Origin: Paraglaciecola arctica BSs20135
GTDB lineage: Bacteria; Pseudomonadota; Gammaproteobacteria; Enterobacterales; Alteromonadaceae
Length of the DNA stretch: 64,000 nucleotides
Direction: 5' to 3'
Assembly: GCF_000314995.1 (NCBI RefSeq)
Contig: NZ_BAEO01000060.1
Span: forward strand, 1 to 64,000
Position numbers and translations under genes: made by a program. The notes under the pieces were generated by a model that saw only the letters and a program-made list of their open reading frames with translations, did not search any database and was not told where the DNA came from. This document shows, piece by piece, positions 37,248 to 47,600 of this stretch. Position 1 is the first letter of the stretch; every line of letters begins with the position of its first letter.

Positions 37248-37271
37248 CGCTAGCTAGCGCTTTAGTTTTTT
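37246..37271 (+). terminator. Terminator built on a 16-bp palindrome
   Basis: AGCGCTAGCTAGCGCT is a perfect palindrome overlapping the TAG stop of the DUF839 gene by two bases and is followed by TTAGTTTTTT. As RNA it folds into a 6-bp stem with an AGCT loop and a U-tract, closing the zinc island. Confidence 0.7.
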
Positions 37272-37337
37272 AAATTAATAGTCTGAGTGTTTAAATATCA
37301 ATAGTGGATATTGAAGCTACAGTGTAAGAAGATTTTG

Positions 37338-37357
37338 CCTCGCCATTTAAGGCGAGG
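37338..37357. terminator. Hairpin between convergent genes
   Basis: CCTCGCC and GGCGAGG pair across a 6-base ATTTAA loop, flanked by TTTT-G before and TTTAAA after. It lies between the DUF839 gene and the leftward hydrolase gene and could end transcription from either side. The T-runs are short. Confidence 0.5.
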
Positions 37358-37500
37358 TTTAAAGCTCTCAAATAAATTGTTTAATGCCGAGTTGTGTAAG
37401 TATCGTAGCGTTAATGGGAGCAATTAATAAAATTACCGACTTAAAAAGCAAAAATTTCGAGCAATGTAAACCAAAGCGTACTATTTACATAACTATTAAG

Positions 37501-38610
37501 TTAAGGGTGTTGCATTAATTGTTTTTCGAAAAAAGAAAGCATCTCTTGGGTATATTCCGCCGCCTGATTGCCAGTTGAGCCAATATGCACGCCTTTTTTC
37601 ATAAATCCGCCTGTGGCAGCATAAGTAAATAATTCTTTTGCTGTTAAGGATGGGTCCATTTTTCCACTTCTTGGATCGAAATATTGACCATGATTGTTGA
37701 TATATAAAATATGAAAATTTACCACTGATGTTGCGTGAGCAATTTCAGTCGGCGGTACTCCTTCTCTGTCGAAAGCATGTCGCGCGTCTGGAAACATCAT
37801 TATCTGGGCATCATTGCCACCAGACTGCAGTGCCTGCACTGCGCCTTGGCATTTTATAGGTGAAACCCAATCATCAGCATCACCGTGCAAAACAAGGAGG
37901 GATGCTCCTTTGGCTAGTTGCGGGCGGTTGAATTGCACGCCGCACCAAGGATAACCAGCCATAACAGCTCGAATGGCTTTGTCCTCACCGAATACTACTT
38001 CGCTAAGTGGCGCTGCTATGGCCATCATCACTGCGGTACCGCCTCTGCTTCCTCCGGTTGCACCTATACGTGTTGAGTCTATCCCGGGAGAGTGACGTAG
38101 CTTTTCTACGGCTGCAAGCACATCATAAGTACTAGCGGCAAAACTCATTTGACCTTGGTCGCTAATAGTATCGGTTATGCCTCGGCCATAAAAAGGGTCG
38201 ATCACTAACGCGGCAATCCCAGCTGAGCTGAGTGTAACCGCTTGATGAATATGATGAGGGCCAATATTTCCACTACCGGGGTTGATAATTACCGCTGGCA
38301 CTGACGAGGATTTGGTGTTGTTGGGCATAAATAACTGCGCGCTTAATTCTACCGCTGGACCAAGATTACCATTAATAATATTGGCGTAATCAGCAGGGGA
38401 GTGGCTGCTAAATGTAACCAGAGTGCCACTTATTCCATTGGCTAATTTAAGAGGCTCAGTAGCAAAGGTTTTACTATCCACTTGTGGCACTTTTAACGTT
38501 TCAGCGAAAATCGTGCAACTGCTAGTCAAAAGTATAAACAACAAACCAAACTGTCGTAACAATGGTTTAAATATGAGTGTGTTCTGATTGAACAATGTAC
38601 GGTGTTTCAT
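37501..38610 (-). CDS. Exported alpha/beta hydrolase (dienelactone hydrolase-like)
   Basis: A 369-residue protein with a signal sequence around residues 17-36 (FGLLFILLTSSCTIFAE) and an alpha/beta-hydrolase domain. The triad is readable as Ser188 in GGSRGG, Asp246/247 in HGDADDW and His278 in DARHAF. An oxyanion-like NPGSGN is near 110. It follows the sulfatase gene in the same direction, separated by 86 bp, and both lie opposite a LacI regulator, so a role in breaking down a sulfated, esterified glycan or aromatic compound is plausible. The Cys in the signal end (SSC) might be a lipobox. Confidence 0.75.
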   Translation of the reverse strand: MKHRTLFNQNTLIFKPLLRQFGLLFILLTSSCTIFAETLKVPQVDSKTFATEPLKLANGISGTLVTFSSHSPADYANIINGNLGPAVELSAQLFMPNNTKSSSVPAVIINPGSGNIGPHHIHQAVTLSSAGIAALVIDPFYGRGITDTISDQGQMSFAASTYDVLAAVEKLRHSPGIDSTRIGATGGSRGGTAVMMAIAAPLSEVVFGEDKAIRAVMAGYPWCGVQFNRPQLAKGASLLVLHGDADDWVSPIKCQGAVQALQSGGNDAQIMMFPDARHAFDREGVPPTEIAHATSVVNFHILYINNHGQYFDPRSGKMDPSLTAKELFTYAATGGFMKKGVHIGSTGNQAAEYTQEMLSFFEKQLMQHP

Positions 38611-38696
38611 AATCTTTTTTCCTACTGTTAAATTCTATTTATTAGCTGAAGTCGCTAGTAAACTTAGCGAGTGTTTATCGAGCATGAAATCCTGCT

Positions 38697-40169
38697 TTAT
38701 GGGCAGAATCGTGAGCCTTTTTTGCAACGGATAAGTTGGTTCACTACAGGTTTTACACTGGCTATCTGTTCAGCTCGCATTTTTTGTAGTGCTGTTACCA
38801 CTTCAGGATGGTTTTTTGCAATGTCATACTTCTCGCCCGGATCAGCATTTAAATCGTAAAGTATGGGCTGTTGGTACTCGATAACCTCTGGATTGCCGTA
38901 TGCTTCTTTAAACAAGAAATGGGCTTTATATTGGCCTTTACGGACAGCATAAATTTGATCACCTCGATAATAAAAATATTCATTTCGAATGCCAGTTTTT
39001 CCTTGCAACAAGGTATCTGATAAATCATAGGCATCGGAATTTTCTGGGGCTTTTCCACCGGCTACACTCACAAGTGTGGGTAATAAGTCGATTGTTGAAC
39101 CTATGTCATGTACCAATTCAGGTTTGATATGTCCCGGCCACCAGAAGAATCCAGGGACCCGCAGGCCGCCTTCTAAAGTTTCATTTTTCCCGCCACGAAA
39201 AGGTCCAGCACTACCACCCATAGTTTCAAACAATAACCACGGACCATTGTCTGAACTGAATACCACTAAAGTATTTTCTGCAATGCCTTGCTCACGGAGA
39301 GTTTGTAAGACTTGGCCAACTGACCAATCAAGCTCTTCCATCACATCACCGTATAATCCTTGGGTACTACGGCCAGTAAACTCTTCAGAAGCAAAAAGTG
39401 GCACGTGAGGCATGGCATGAGCTAAATAAAGAAAAAAGGGTTGTTGTTTATTTTCCTTGATAAAGGCTGTTGCCTTGTCAGTATAACGTTTTGTTAACTC
39501 ATGCTGATTGGGTCCATATTCCAGTACTTTTTCATCCTGCATCAAGGGTACTTTGAAATACTCTGGTTTGGGATGAGTCCATTGCTTGCCTTTACTCCAG
39601 TTAGCTAAACTCCAATCGTCACCATTTAGCTTTTTGATCAAACCCCAATCTTGGTTCATATCATTGGAATAAGGAACGCCGAACCAACTATCAAAACCGT
39701 GATGTGTAGGCAGTGCCTCAGGCATATGTCCTAAATGCCATTTACCTACCATGGCAGTTTTATAACCTTGGGCTTTTAACGCTTCGGCAATTGTCAGTTC
39801 GCTATCTGGTATTCCGCCAAGTGAATCTTCACGGAAAACGTTTCGATACGGAGCTGAAGACGCCAAACCAGCCCTGACAGGATATTTACCCAACATTAAC
39901 CCCGCACGGCTAGGTGTACAAACTGGCGCTGCAACATAAAAATTAGTCCACTTCTGACCTTCAGCCGCCATTTTGTCGAGGTTAGGGGTTTTAAGTGTTG
40001 GGTGCCCATTGTTGCTCATGTCCCCGTATCCCATATCATCTGCAAATATGATGATGATATTGGGCGGTGTCACCTTGTCGAGATCTGCTGCATAAATGTT
40101 CGTAGAATATATACTTGCGAACCACAGTATTGCGTTACAAATTAGGGGTGATTTTACTTTCTTCATCAT
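38697..40169 (-). CDS. Type I sulfatase (arylsulfatase family), exported
   Basis: A 490-residue exported sulfatase with a signal peptide ending near IYAAD. The metal-binding ADDMGYGD is at about 43-50, and the formylglycine signature C84-T-P-S-R is intact, so the enzyme needs conversion of Cys84 by a maturase. Further conserved blocks are KWHLGH and SSDNGPW. It belongs to the large S1 family used on sulfated polysaccharides. The TonB receptor and SGNH remnant nearby fit a glycan-degrading lifestyle, but the substrate is unknown. Divergent from a LacI-family gene, it is probably controlled by it. Confidence 0.92.
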   Translation of the reverse strand: MMKKVKSPLICNAILWFASIYSTNIYAADLDKVTPPNIIIIFADDMGYGDMSNNGHPTLKTPNLDKMAAEGQKWTNFYVAAPVCTPSRAGLMLGKYPVRAGLASSAPYRNVFREDSLGGIPDSELTIAEALKAQGYKTAMVGKWHLGHMPEALPTHHGFDSWFGVPYSNDMNQDWGLIKKLNGDDWSLANWSKGKQWTHPKPEYFKVPLMQDEKVLEYGPNQHELTKRYTDKATAFIKENKQQPFFLYLAHAMPHVPLFASEEFTGRSTQGLYGDVMEELDWSVGQVLQTLREQGIAENTLVVFSSDNGPWLLFETMGGSAGPFRGGKNETLEGGLRVPGFFWWPGHIKPELVHDIGSTIDLLPTLVSVAGGKAPENSDAYDLSDTLLQGKTGIRNEYFYYRGDQIYAVRKGQYKAHFLFKEAYGNPEVIEYQQPILYDLNADPGEKYDIAKNHPEVVTALQKMRAEQIASVKPVVNQLIRCKKGSRFCP

Positions 40170-40497
40170 GATAGATCCCAGTTACTTATACTAAATACAG
40201 CTTCGGTATTGCTTGATCGGTTTGGTTTTTCATTATTTTAACCACTTATTAACAATAGCAGTATGGCTCTTAAGTTACAATCGTTGTCTTTTGGGGTTTC
40301 AATAATGGGTATATAATAAATTTATTTTAAATCAGTAGTTTAATATATGTCTCTGTATAATAATTGGTTATGTATATTAATAAGTAGTAACGTTGTCTTT
40401 TGTTTTTCTTGAGACAAAAACATACTTAATAGGTTAAAATGCAGTAACAATAGCTGGCTTTAATTAGCGCTAAACGGAAAGTAACGGTAAATGGAAC
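40170..40497. promoter_or_regulatory. Divergent promoter region with LacI-type operator
   Basis: These 328 bp separate the sulfatase and LacI genes. TTAGCGCTAA at 40464-40473 is a perfect palindrome with the central CG of LacI/GalR operators, about 25 bp before the LacI start. CGTTGTCTTTTG occurs twice in the same orientation (40280-40291 and 40389-40400), with unknown meaning. Confidence 0.55.
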
Positions 40498-41523
40498 ATG
40501 AAAGAAGCAAAAAATAATACTATTCATGATGTAGCCAGAGTGGCTAAGGTTTCAATTAAAACAGTGTCCAGAATACTGAATAACGACCCGCGCGTTCGAG
40601 AAGCAAATGTAGTCAAAGTAAAGAAAGCGATCATCGAACTTAATTATAAAATGGATTTTAATGCGCGGCGTTTGCGTACAAAACAATCATACCTTATTGC
40701 CGTGCTTTACTTTGATTATCGAGGGAACTTCTACGCAAATATGGTAATAGGCGGGGCTATAAGTGCCTGTGATGAACTCGGGTATGACGTCCTGATCCGT
40801 CCTATCAAATATAGCGGAGAGAACCTTATGTCCAGTGTTATGCATATGATAGAGCGTTCTAATCCAGATGGTTTCATATTACCCCCTCCACTATGCGAGA
40901 ATCAGTTACTCTTGGAGCTTTTAAATAAGAAAAATATTCCATTAGTGCGCATTTCTCCTTGTGACATTAATGGTAACGACTTGGTTTATTGTGATGAGGT
41001 GTCTGCAACGCAGAAAGCTATTCAACATTTAATTTCACTTGGGCATACTGAAATTGGTTTTATTAATTATTTGGTAGGTCACGCCGCAGGGAATTGGCGA
41101 TACGAGGGTTATAAAAAAGCCTTAGCCGAAGCTGACATTAAGGAAAGACCAGAACTAGTTGAGCAGCATGAGTATCAAGCCAATATTGTTGAACATGCAG
41201 CACGTCGATTATTGAAATTGCCAAATCCACCAACAGCTATATTCACTACTAATGATGCTAGTGCCTCAATTATTTATCGCGTGGCTTCACAGCTCAATAA
41301 AAAAATCCCTTATGACCTGTCTGTGATGGGGTTTGATGACGACCCAGTAGTCGAATACCTGTGGCCACCCTTGTCGACTGTAAGGCAACCAGTAACAGAA
41401 TTAGGCTATGAAGCTGCAAAACTACTCATTAGGAAATTCATTCAAAAAGAGGATGTTACTGAGATAGTTAATCCTAAATGCGAATTGTTAATTAGAAACT
41501 CATGTGGACCGTTAATTTCCTAA
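40498..41523 (+). CDS. LacI-family transcriptional regulator
   Basis: A 341-residue regulator. The N-terminal helix-turn-helix has the LacI form TIHDVARVAKVSIKTVSRIL, followed by the hinge region ending with NARRLRTKQSY. The effector domain (about 62-335) is periplasmic-binding-protein-like, with typical SVMGFDDDPV near residue 280. The effector is probably a sugar or oligosaccharide, and the target probably the divergent sulfatase-hydrolase operon through TTAGCGCTAA. Usual length for the family. Confidence 0.92.
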   Translation: MKEAKNNTIHDVARVAKVSIKTVSRILNNDPRVREANVVKVKKAIIELNYKMDFNARRLRTKQSYLIAVLYFDYRGNFYANMVIGGAISACDELGYDVLIRPIKYSGENLMSSVMHMIERSNPDGFILPPPLCENQLLLELLNKKNIPLVRISPCDINGNDLVYCDEVSATQKAIQHLISLGHTEIGFINYLVGHAAGNWRYEGYKKALAEADIKERPELVEQHEYQANIVEHAARRLLKLPNPPTAIFTTNDASASIIYRVASQLNKKIPYDLSVMGFDDDPVVEYLWPPLSTVRQPVTELGYEAAKLLIRKFIQKEDVTEIVNPKCELLIRNSCGPLIS

Positions 41524-41579
41524 AAACCGATACAGGAATCGATTTCCGGCCCAGTAATCTTAATGTGGTTTTTAATACC

Positions 41580-42512
41580 TTAGCCTCTAATGCTAGGCAC
41601 CGCATGTTTTGTTTGGCGCTCAATCTTAATGAAATACTCTTTTAAATAATCGAGTAACAGTCGTAGCTTTTTGGAGGTAGCGCTGCCAGGTGGGAAAACG
41701 CCATATATGTTGATGTCTTTTAGCTGGTAATCATCTAATACTGATTCTAACTTACCCGCTTGGATCTTGGGCCATGCGTCATATACTGGCACCCTGCCTA
41801 TGCCATGCCCCCCTTCAAGAAAAGCAGTACGTGCAGCAGCATTATTGGTACTGATCCCGCCTTTTACTGCAACGCTGTATGAAAGATTGTCTTTACTTAG
41901 CTCAATGGTTCCCGCGGTCAATTTATACACAACCCACTGGTGTTGTTGTAAATCAGTGGGAACCTTTGGCCGACCTCGCTTTTTGAAATAATCTGGCGAT
42001 CCGCATAAGCAGGTCTGTAGTGTAGAAAGCTTACTTGCTTGTAAACCCGAATCAAGCAATGGAGCACCTCGGATAGCCAGGTCGATGCCTTCTTGCATGA
42101 TATTCACCACCTCATCAGTGAGCATTACATCTAAGTCAATTTTGGGATACAAATCGCGAAAGTTATTCAGTGCGGGTACTACCATTTGCAAACCCACGTT
42201 GACAGGGCAGGTTATTTTTAACAAGCCTTCGGGTTCGTTTTTAAGATTCTCTATTTGTTGGTTAGCAGTGGTGGCCCGCTCGGCGATGATTCGGCATGAC
42301 TGGTAATACTCAGCACCAGCTTCAGTTAATGAAATTGATCGCGTAGTACGGTTGAGTAGTTTCACCCCAAGCTGTGATTCCAGCTTTTTAATGTGATAAC
42401 TGACCACAGCTCGGGATAAACCTATATGTTTGGCAGCCGCCGTGAGATTACCTTGCTCAATAACTTGAGCAAATACCACCATGCTTTTGAGTTGTTCAAA
42501 ATATAAGTTCAT
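41580..42512 (-). CDS. LysR-family transcriptional regulator
   Basis: A 310-residue regulator of the CrgA/AaeR-like branch: winged-helix LTAAAKHIGLSRAVVSYHIKK with the LNRTTR motif near residue 55, then a substrate-binding-like domain. It is divergent from the DJ-1/PfpI and alcohol dehydrogenase genes, and a perfect 14-bp palindrome lies in the shared control region. In this branch such regulators often respond to quinones, aldehydes or aromatic acids, consistent with the neighbouring detoxification genes; the effector here is unknown. Confidence 0.9.
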   Translation of the reverse strand: MNLYFEQLKSMVVFAQVIEQGNLTAAAKHIGLSRAVVSYHIKKLESQLGVKLLNRTTRSISLTEAGAEYYQSCRIIAERATTANQQIENLKNEPEGLLKITCPVNVGLQMVVPALNNFRDLYPKIDLDVMLTDEVVNIMQEGIDLAIRGAPLLDSGLQASKLSTLQTCLCGSPDYFKKRGRPKVPTDLQQHQWVVYKLTAGTIELSKDNLSYSVAVKGGISTNNAAARTAFLEGGHGIGRVPVYDAWPKIQAGKLESVLDDYQLKDINIYGVFPPGSATSKKLRLLLDYLKEYFIKIERQTKHAVPSIRG

Positions 42513-42537
42513 GTGCCATTATAGCAATATTGTATCA

Positions 42538-42551
42538 ATTGTTCGAACAAT
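42538..42551. promoter_or_regulatory. 14-bp palindrome, likely LysR operator
   Basis: ATTGTTCGAACAAT is a perfect palindrome 26 bp upstream of the LysR start and 80 bp upstream of the DJ-1-like gene. It contains the T-N11-A pattern of LysR boxes. The position fits autoregulation and control of the divergent operon. Confidence 0.7.
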
Positions 42552-42631
42552 GTTGTCTAATTTCTCTGTATTGTTAGAAGTTTGATAGAGGTTTAAACTT
42601 GTTTCAAATTCAAGACAGATGAGAAAAGATA

Positions 42632-43330
42632 ATGAAAACACAACAAACAGCTAAGCACATCTTAATGGTGTTAACTTCACATGCTGAGCTAGGTAATAGT
42701 GGTGAAAAGACGGGATTCTGGATAGAAGAATTTGCCGCCCCTTATTATGCTTTTATCGATGCAGGTATAAAAGTGAGTATTGCTTCTGTAGCTGGCGGCC
42801 AGCCACCTATTGATCCTAAGAGTGAATTGGAAGATTTTCAAACGCCAGCAACCAAGCGTTATGATGAGGATAGCGAAGTACAAAAATTAATGGCTAATAC
42901 TGCAAAATTACTTGATGTTGACGCTGCTGACTATGACGCAGTGTTCTATCCAGGTGGTCACGGACCATTATGGGATCTTACCGAAAACGTAACATCAATT
43001 TCTTTAATTGAAAACTTCCTAGCTGCCAACAAGCCAGTAGCCGCAGTATGTCATGCAACTGCTGCATTTTTGAATGTTAAAGATGCTAATGGTGAATATG
43101 TGGTTAAAGGCAAAACGGTAACGGGTTTTACTAATAGTGAAGAAGAGGCAGTACAATTAACCGAAATTGTGCCTTTTTTACTAGAAGATGAATTGATTAA
43201 GCGCGGCGGTAAATATCAAAAGGTTGCTGACTGGAGTGCATTTGCAATACGGGATGGTCTATTAATTACCGGCCAGAATCCAGCAAGCTCAGAATTAGCC
43301 GCAGAAAAATTATTGGCAATTTTAGCTTAG
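42632..43330 (+). CDS. DJ-1/PfpI-family protein (type 1 glutamine amidotransferase-like)
   Basis: A 232-residue protein of the Hsp31/HchA-like branch. The nucleophile elbow is AVCHATAA (Cys about 138), GGHGPLWD is the conserved acidic/His region, and ALAGGGQPPIDP-like sequence near 50 is typical of the group. Family members act as glyoxalases/deglycases or stress chaperones against reactive carbonyls. It is 45 bp from the alcohol dehydrogenase gene, so the pair probably detoxifies aldehydes. GAGAAAAGATA precedes the ATG. Confidence 0.85.
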   Translation: MKTQQTAKHILMVLTSHAELGNSGEKTGFWIEEFAAPYYAFIDAGIKVSIASVAGGQPPIDPKSELEDFQTPATKRYDEDSEVQKLMANTAKLLDVDAADYDAVFYPGGHGPLWDLTENVTSISLIENFLAANKPVAAVCHATAAFLNVKDANGEYVVKGKTVTGFTNSEEEAVQLTEIVPFLLEDELIKRGGKYQKVADWSAFAIRDGLLITGQNPASSELAAEKLLAILA

Positions 43331-43375
43331 GCTTTAAGTGCTGAAAAATATTAGAAATAGTGAGGAATATTATTC

Positions 43376-44533
43376 ATGTTAAATTTTAGTTTTCAAAATA
43401 CTACCCAAATTCGTTTTGGTGAAGGTCAAATCGCTTCATTAAGTAAACAGATCCCTAGTGATGCCAAAATATTGGTGACTTATGGTGGTGGCTCCATCAA
43501 AAGCAACGGCGTTTATGATCAAGTTGCAGCAGCATTAGCTAATCATACTTGGTTTGAATTTTCGGGCATCGAGCCAAACCCAAGTTACGACACGTTAATG
43601 AAGGCTCAAGATATTATTAAAGAGAATAATATCAATTTTATTCTAGCGGTCGGTGGCGGTTCGGTGGTTGATGGTTCTAAATTTATCGCAGCTGCAGCTT
43701 TATTCGAAGGTGATGATCCTTGGGAAATAGTGAGCAAACAGACACGTATTAAAAAAGCATTACCTCTTGCTTGTGTACTGACTCTACCTGCAACTGGATC
43801 TGAGTCGAATACAGGTGCGGTAGTAACTCGTGATGGTAATAAACTGCCTTTCAACAGCCCGTTGGTTCGTCCTATATTTGCAGTGCTTGATCCTGCGGTA
43901 ACTCTGTCATTGTCGGATCGTCAGGTAGGCAATGGTGTTGTGGATGCGTTTGTACACACTATGGAGCAATATCTAACTTATAGCGTCAACGCTAAAGTAC
44001 AAGACCGTTTTGCTGAAGGACTTTTGCTAACCTTAATTGAAGAAGGGCCAAAAGCACTGGCGCCTGAAACGTCCAAAGATTTAGATATTCGTGGAAATAT
44101 TATGTGGGCGGCAACTATGGCGCTTAATGGTTTGATCGGAGCAGGTGTGCCGCAAGATTGGACAACACACATGATTGGACACGAATTAACAGGTACTCAC
44201 GGCATCGACCACGCACGTACGTTATCAATAGTATTACCTGCTGTGATGAAAGTATGTAAAGAGGCGAAACGTGAAAAATTATTACAGTATGCTGAGCGTA
44301 TCTGGAATTTGACTGAAGGTGATGAAGATTCACGTATTAATGGTGCAATTGAACATACCGAGCAGTTTTTTGAAAAGATGCAGGTGCCAACACGTTTATC
44401 TCAGGTTGATTTAGGTGAAGCGGATATAGATTTATTAATCGAAAAATTGACGCGACACGGTATGCTGAAGTTGGGTGAACATAGCGCAGTAACACCTGAG
44501 ATTAGCCGTGAAATATTAGTCACTGCACTTTAA
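43376..44533 (+). CDS. Iron-containing alcohol dehydrogenase (YqhD-like)
   Basis: A 385-residue protein of the type III alcohol dehydrogenase family, closest by appearance to YqhD, an NADPH-dependent aldehyde reductase. The dinucleotide-binding GGGSVVDGSKF is near 95-105. The metal ligands are the Asp and three His within DAFVHTMEQ, MIGHELTGTHGIDHA and the following block. Co-transcription with the DJ-1-like gene and a LysR regulator suggests removal of short-chain aldehydes. GAGGAATATT precedes ATG 43376. It ends at a strong bidirectional terminator. Confidence 0.92.
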   Translation: MLNFSFQNTTQIRFGEGQIASLSKQIPSDAKILVTYGGGSIKSNGVYDQVAAALANHTWFEFSGIEPNPSYDTLMKAQDIIKENNINFILAVGGGSVVDGSKFIAAAALFEGDDPWEIVSKQTRIKKALPLACVLTLPATGSESNTGAVVTRDGNKLPFNSPLVRPIFAVLDPAVTLSLSDRQVGNGVVDAFVHTMEQYLTYSVNAKVQDRFAEGLLLTLIEEGPKALAPETSKDLDIRGNIMWAATMALNGLIGAGVPQDWTTHMIGHELTGTHGIDHARTLSIVLPAVMKVCKEAKREKLLQYAERIWNLTEGDEDSRINGAIEHTEQFFEKMQVPTRLSQVDLGEADIDLLIEKLTRHGMLKLGEHSAVTPEISREILVTAL

Positions 44534-44557
44534 TTTTTAGTTATTCGAATAGTAAAT

Positions 44558-44582
44558 AAAAGGGGCGCTTGCGCCCCTTTTG
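44558..44582. terminator. Bidirectional Rho-independent terminator
   Basis: AAAAGGGGCGC and GCGCCCCTTTT pair across two bases, giving U-tracts on both strands between the convergent dehydrogenase and pullulanase genes. A second perfect hairpin, ATGACTGAG / CTCAGTCAT, lies at 44588-44608 without a T-run. Confidence 0.88.
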
Positions 44583-44616
44583 ATGTAATGACTGAGTAAC
44601 TCAGTCATTTGTTTGA

Positions 44617-47600
44617 TTACTCTAGTTGCTCAGTCACAGTCAATGTTGGACTGCCTAAATTACTGGCATCTAACTCGAAAATTAGATCTGCAGTGTTTTG
44701 TATATTGATATGCAAATTATCGTTTGAACCAGGGTACAGGGTGACGACTGTATGCAATTCAACATCAGTATTGGCTCCCAGATTTAAACCACCACTTCCG
44801 CCCCAGTCTTGATCGGCAATTTTGAAGTTATAGCTGCCTGCGCCGATATTAAATACTCCTCGATAAATACCGTTACCCTCGTAACTTAGAGGTGAAGTAG
44901 TGCCCCAGCCATTCATGTCGCCCCGTAACAAAGGCACATGGTTCCCATAAGGCGCAGGAATGGCATTAGGGTCCTCCGGAATGATGGTTAAGGTTGGGTT
45001 GTTGCCATTGGCAGCATCTAATACAAACTTATAGTTGCCATCAGCAATCAAACTCAAGCTTAAATTGTTGGCTCCATTGGTAAGGGTTGCCGGGGAACCC
45101 ACTGGCATAGTGAATTGACCACCTATGTTGACCGCAGCAAAATCTTGATCGGCAATTTTGAACTGATAATCACCTTGCAATAGGGCTGCATCTAATGCGT
45201 AGCTGTCGTTACCTTGGTAGCTAAAGGGCAATGACGTGTCCCACGAATTAAAATCACCACGTAAATAGATACTTTGTTCACCATAAGGGGGCAGGGCCGA
45301 TAGTCCATAACCTTGTGAACCATCTTGTGGTTTAACAAACACCGCAGTGGTTAACGGGGGTACGGTAAAAGTACCGCTGTTGAAAGTAGCTGTTTGAACT
45401 ATTGGGTCGGCTGATTGTTGCTGACTTTGATGTAATACAAAAGCATTGGCGTTATTCACCTCGACAGATTGTGTTGAGGCACTGCCATTGATAATCACGA
45501 CTATCGCGTCATTATTGTCATCTATATCCGCCAAGCCAATACCATCGTCAAGACTCATCACTATCAGGCCTTGAACTTGCTGACTTCCAGTGTTGTAGAA
45601 CTTAATACGCTGGGCAATATCCTCGGCGCTATTTAAGCGGAATAACTTACTGTCGCTGCGGATCTGTAAAAACTCTTTAAACACAGTCGCTGAAAGCTGC
45701 ACATCAGTGGTCGTAAAGTCAGAATTGGAATTAGCGCTAATTGGACTGATGTTACCCCAATTGTTTTGGTTATCTTGAGCCAGAGGCAAACCTATATTCC
45801 AGTTGTTACTGGCATGGGTAAAATCAACACGATTGAACCAGTCACCAGCATCATAAGTATTTCTGTCCATAGACTTAGAGCGAATTAAATCTGAACCCAT
45901 ATGTAAAAAAGGAATACCTTGGCTTAATAAGGGTATAGATAGCGCCACATTCTGAATACGTACTCTGTCTTGTACGCCTAAATTGGCAGGCAAAGCGTAT
46001 TGCAGTTTGTCCCACAAGGTTTCGTTATCATGTTTAGATATGTAGTTAATAGTATCGGCAGGATCAATGCTGTAGCCTGCTGGCTGACCATTCCACTGGT
46101 AATCGTAAGTTGATATATAAGCATCGCTAGCTGCAACAAATTGATAGCTGCCAACATTACCCACCAGACCAACACGGATCACGTCTTGCTCGCTAATGCT
46201 GCCGCCGGTAAACATAGCGCCGTCGCGCACTGCATCACGCTGGCGATCAGAATAAGTGCCTATTTCAGTGCCGGCCATATTTAATTGTGAGGCTTGCTCA
46301 AAACGGCGGTTATTTGCCACTTCTCCAAAGTTCCAGCCTTCACCATAAAAGTAGGTATCGACATCGACAGTGCGTACCGCTTCACGTGCATCTACAATAG
46401 CCTGTTTGGGAATATGCCCCATTAAGTCGAAACGAAAGCCGTCAAAGCCAAAATGTTCGGCAAAACTCACCAATGAATCATTCATTAATTTGGCCATCAT
46501 TTTGTGTTCTGTGGCGGTGTTTTCACAACAGGTGGAATTTTCAATTTGGCCACTGGTTTCGTTCAGGCGGTGATAGTATCCAGGCACCACTTTATCCAAT
46601 ACCGAGTTATCGTATAGGCCAGATGATGCCGCATGGTTATACACCACATCCAATATCACCCGTAGGCCTATTTGATGTAAAGATTGGTTCATGGCGCGCA
46701 TTTCTAGAATACGGCTGACTCCATCAGCATCTGTTGCATAACTACCCTCTGGGGCGGCAAAATGTTGCGGATCGTAACCCCAGTTAAATCCATCAAAGGC
46801 ACGCATAGACTCAACCAATGCTTGTGCATCTGTGGTGGAGGGATCGTAACTTTCCAATACCTGTAATAAAGTTAATTGATTATTTTCTACTCCACAAACC
46901 GGTGCCGTGTTATTCAGTTGGCAAAGTTTGGCAACGGTATCGGTTACATCCACTCGTTGGCTGGTATCTTCTTGGATTGAGGCAATATCGTTGGCCGGTA
47001 ATAGGTGAAAGTGAGTTAACCCTGCTTGCTGCAAACCTTGTAAATGCTGCATAGGCGCAGAGTTGAGTTCGGTAAAGGCCATGTATTTGCCACGATGGGC
47101 CACACTGGTACTTTGATCCAGAATACTGAAGTCACGGATATGCCCTTCGTAGATCACCGCATCTTCGGCGTCTATGATGGTGGGCACAACGTGATCATCC
47201 CAATTAGCCGGCTTTAAGTCCGCATCTTGAAGACTGACAAACTGACTGTAACGTCCATTGGTCGCCAAGCTAACAGAGTAGGGATCAGTAGTGGTTAATT
47301 GTTCAATTTGTTCAGTAAGCGGATGGTATACAGTGACATCGTAGCGATAAAACTGCCTATCTAAGTCTGCTTTTGCCCCACTGTAAGACCAAATCCCGGT
47401 TGTATCATCCAAAGTCATAGCATGGTTGGAAAGGGCTTGTTTATTGCTGTTAAACACCGCGATATTTACTGCTTGAGCAGTAGGTGCCCAAAGATTAGCC
47501 GTAATACTGTCATTGCTGTACGAGACTCCTAATTGGGCTTCATCGGCATCGCTCGCAGCGCTGGTATATAAATTATCTAAGAGTCTGGGAAGTTGTACTC

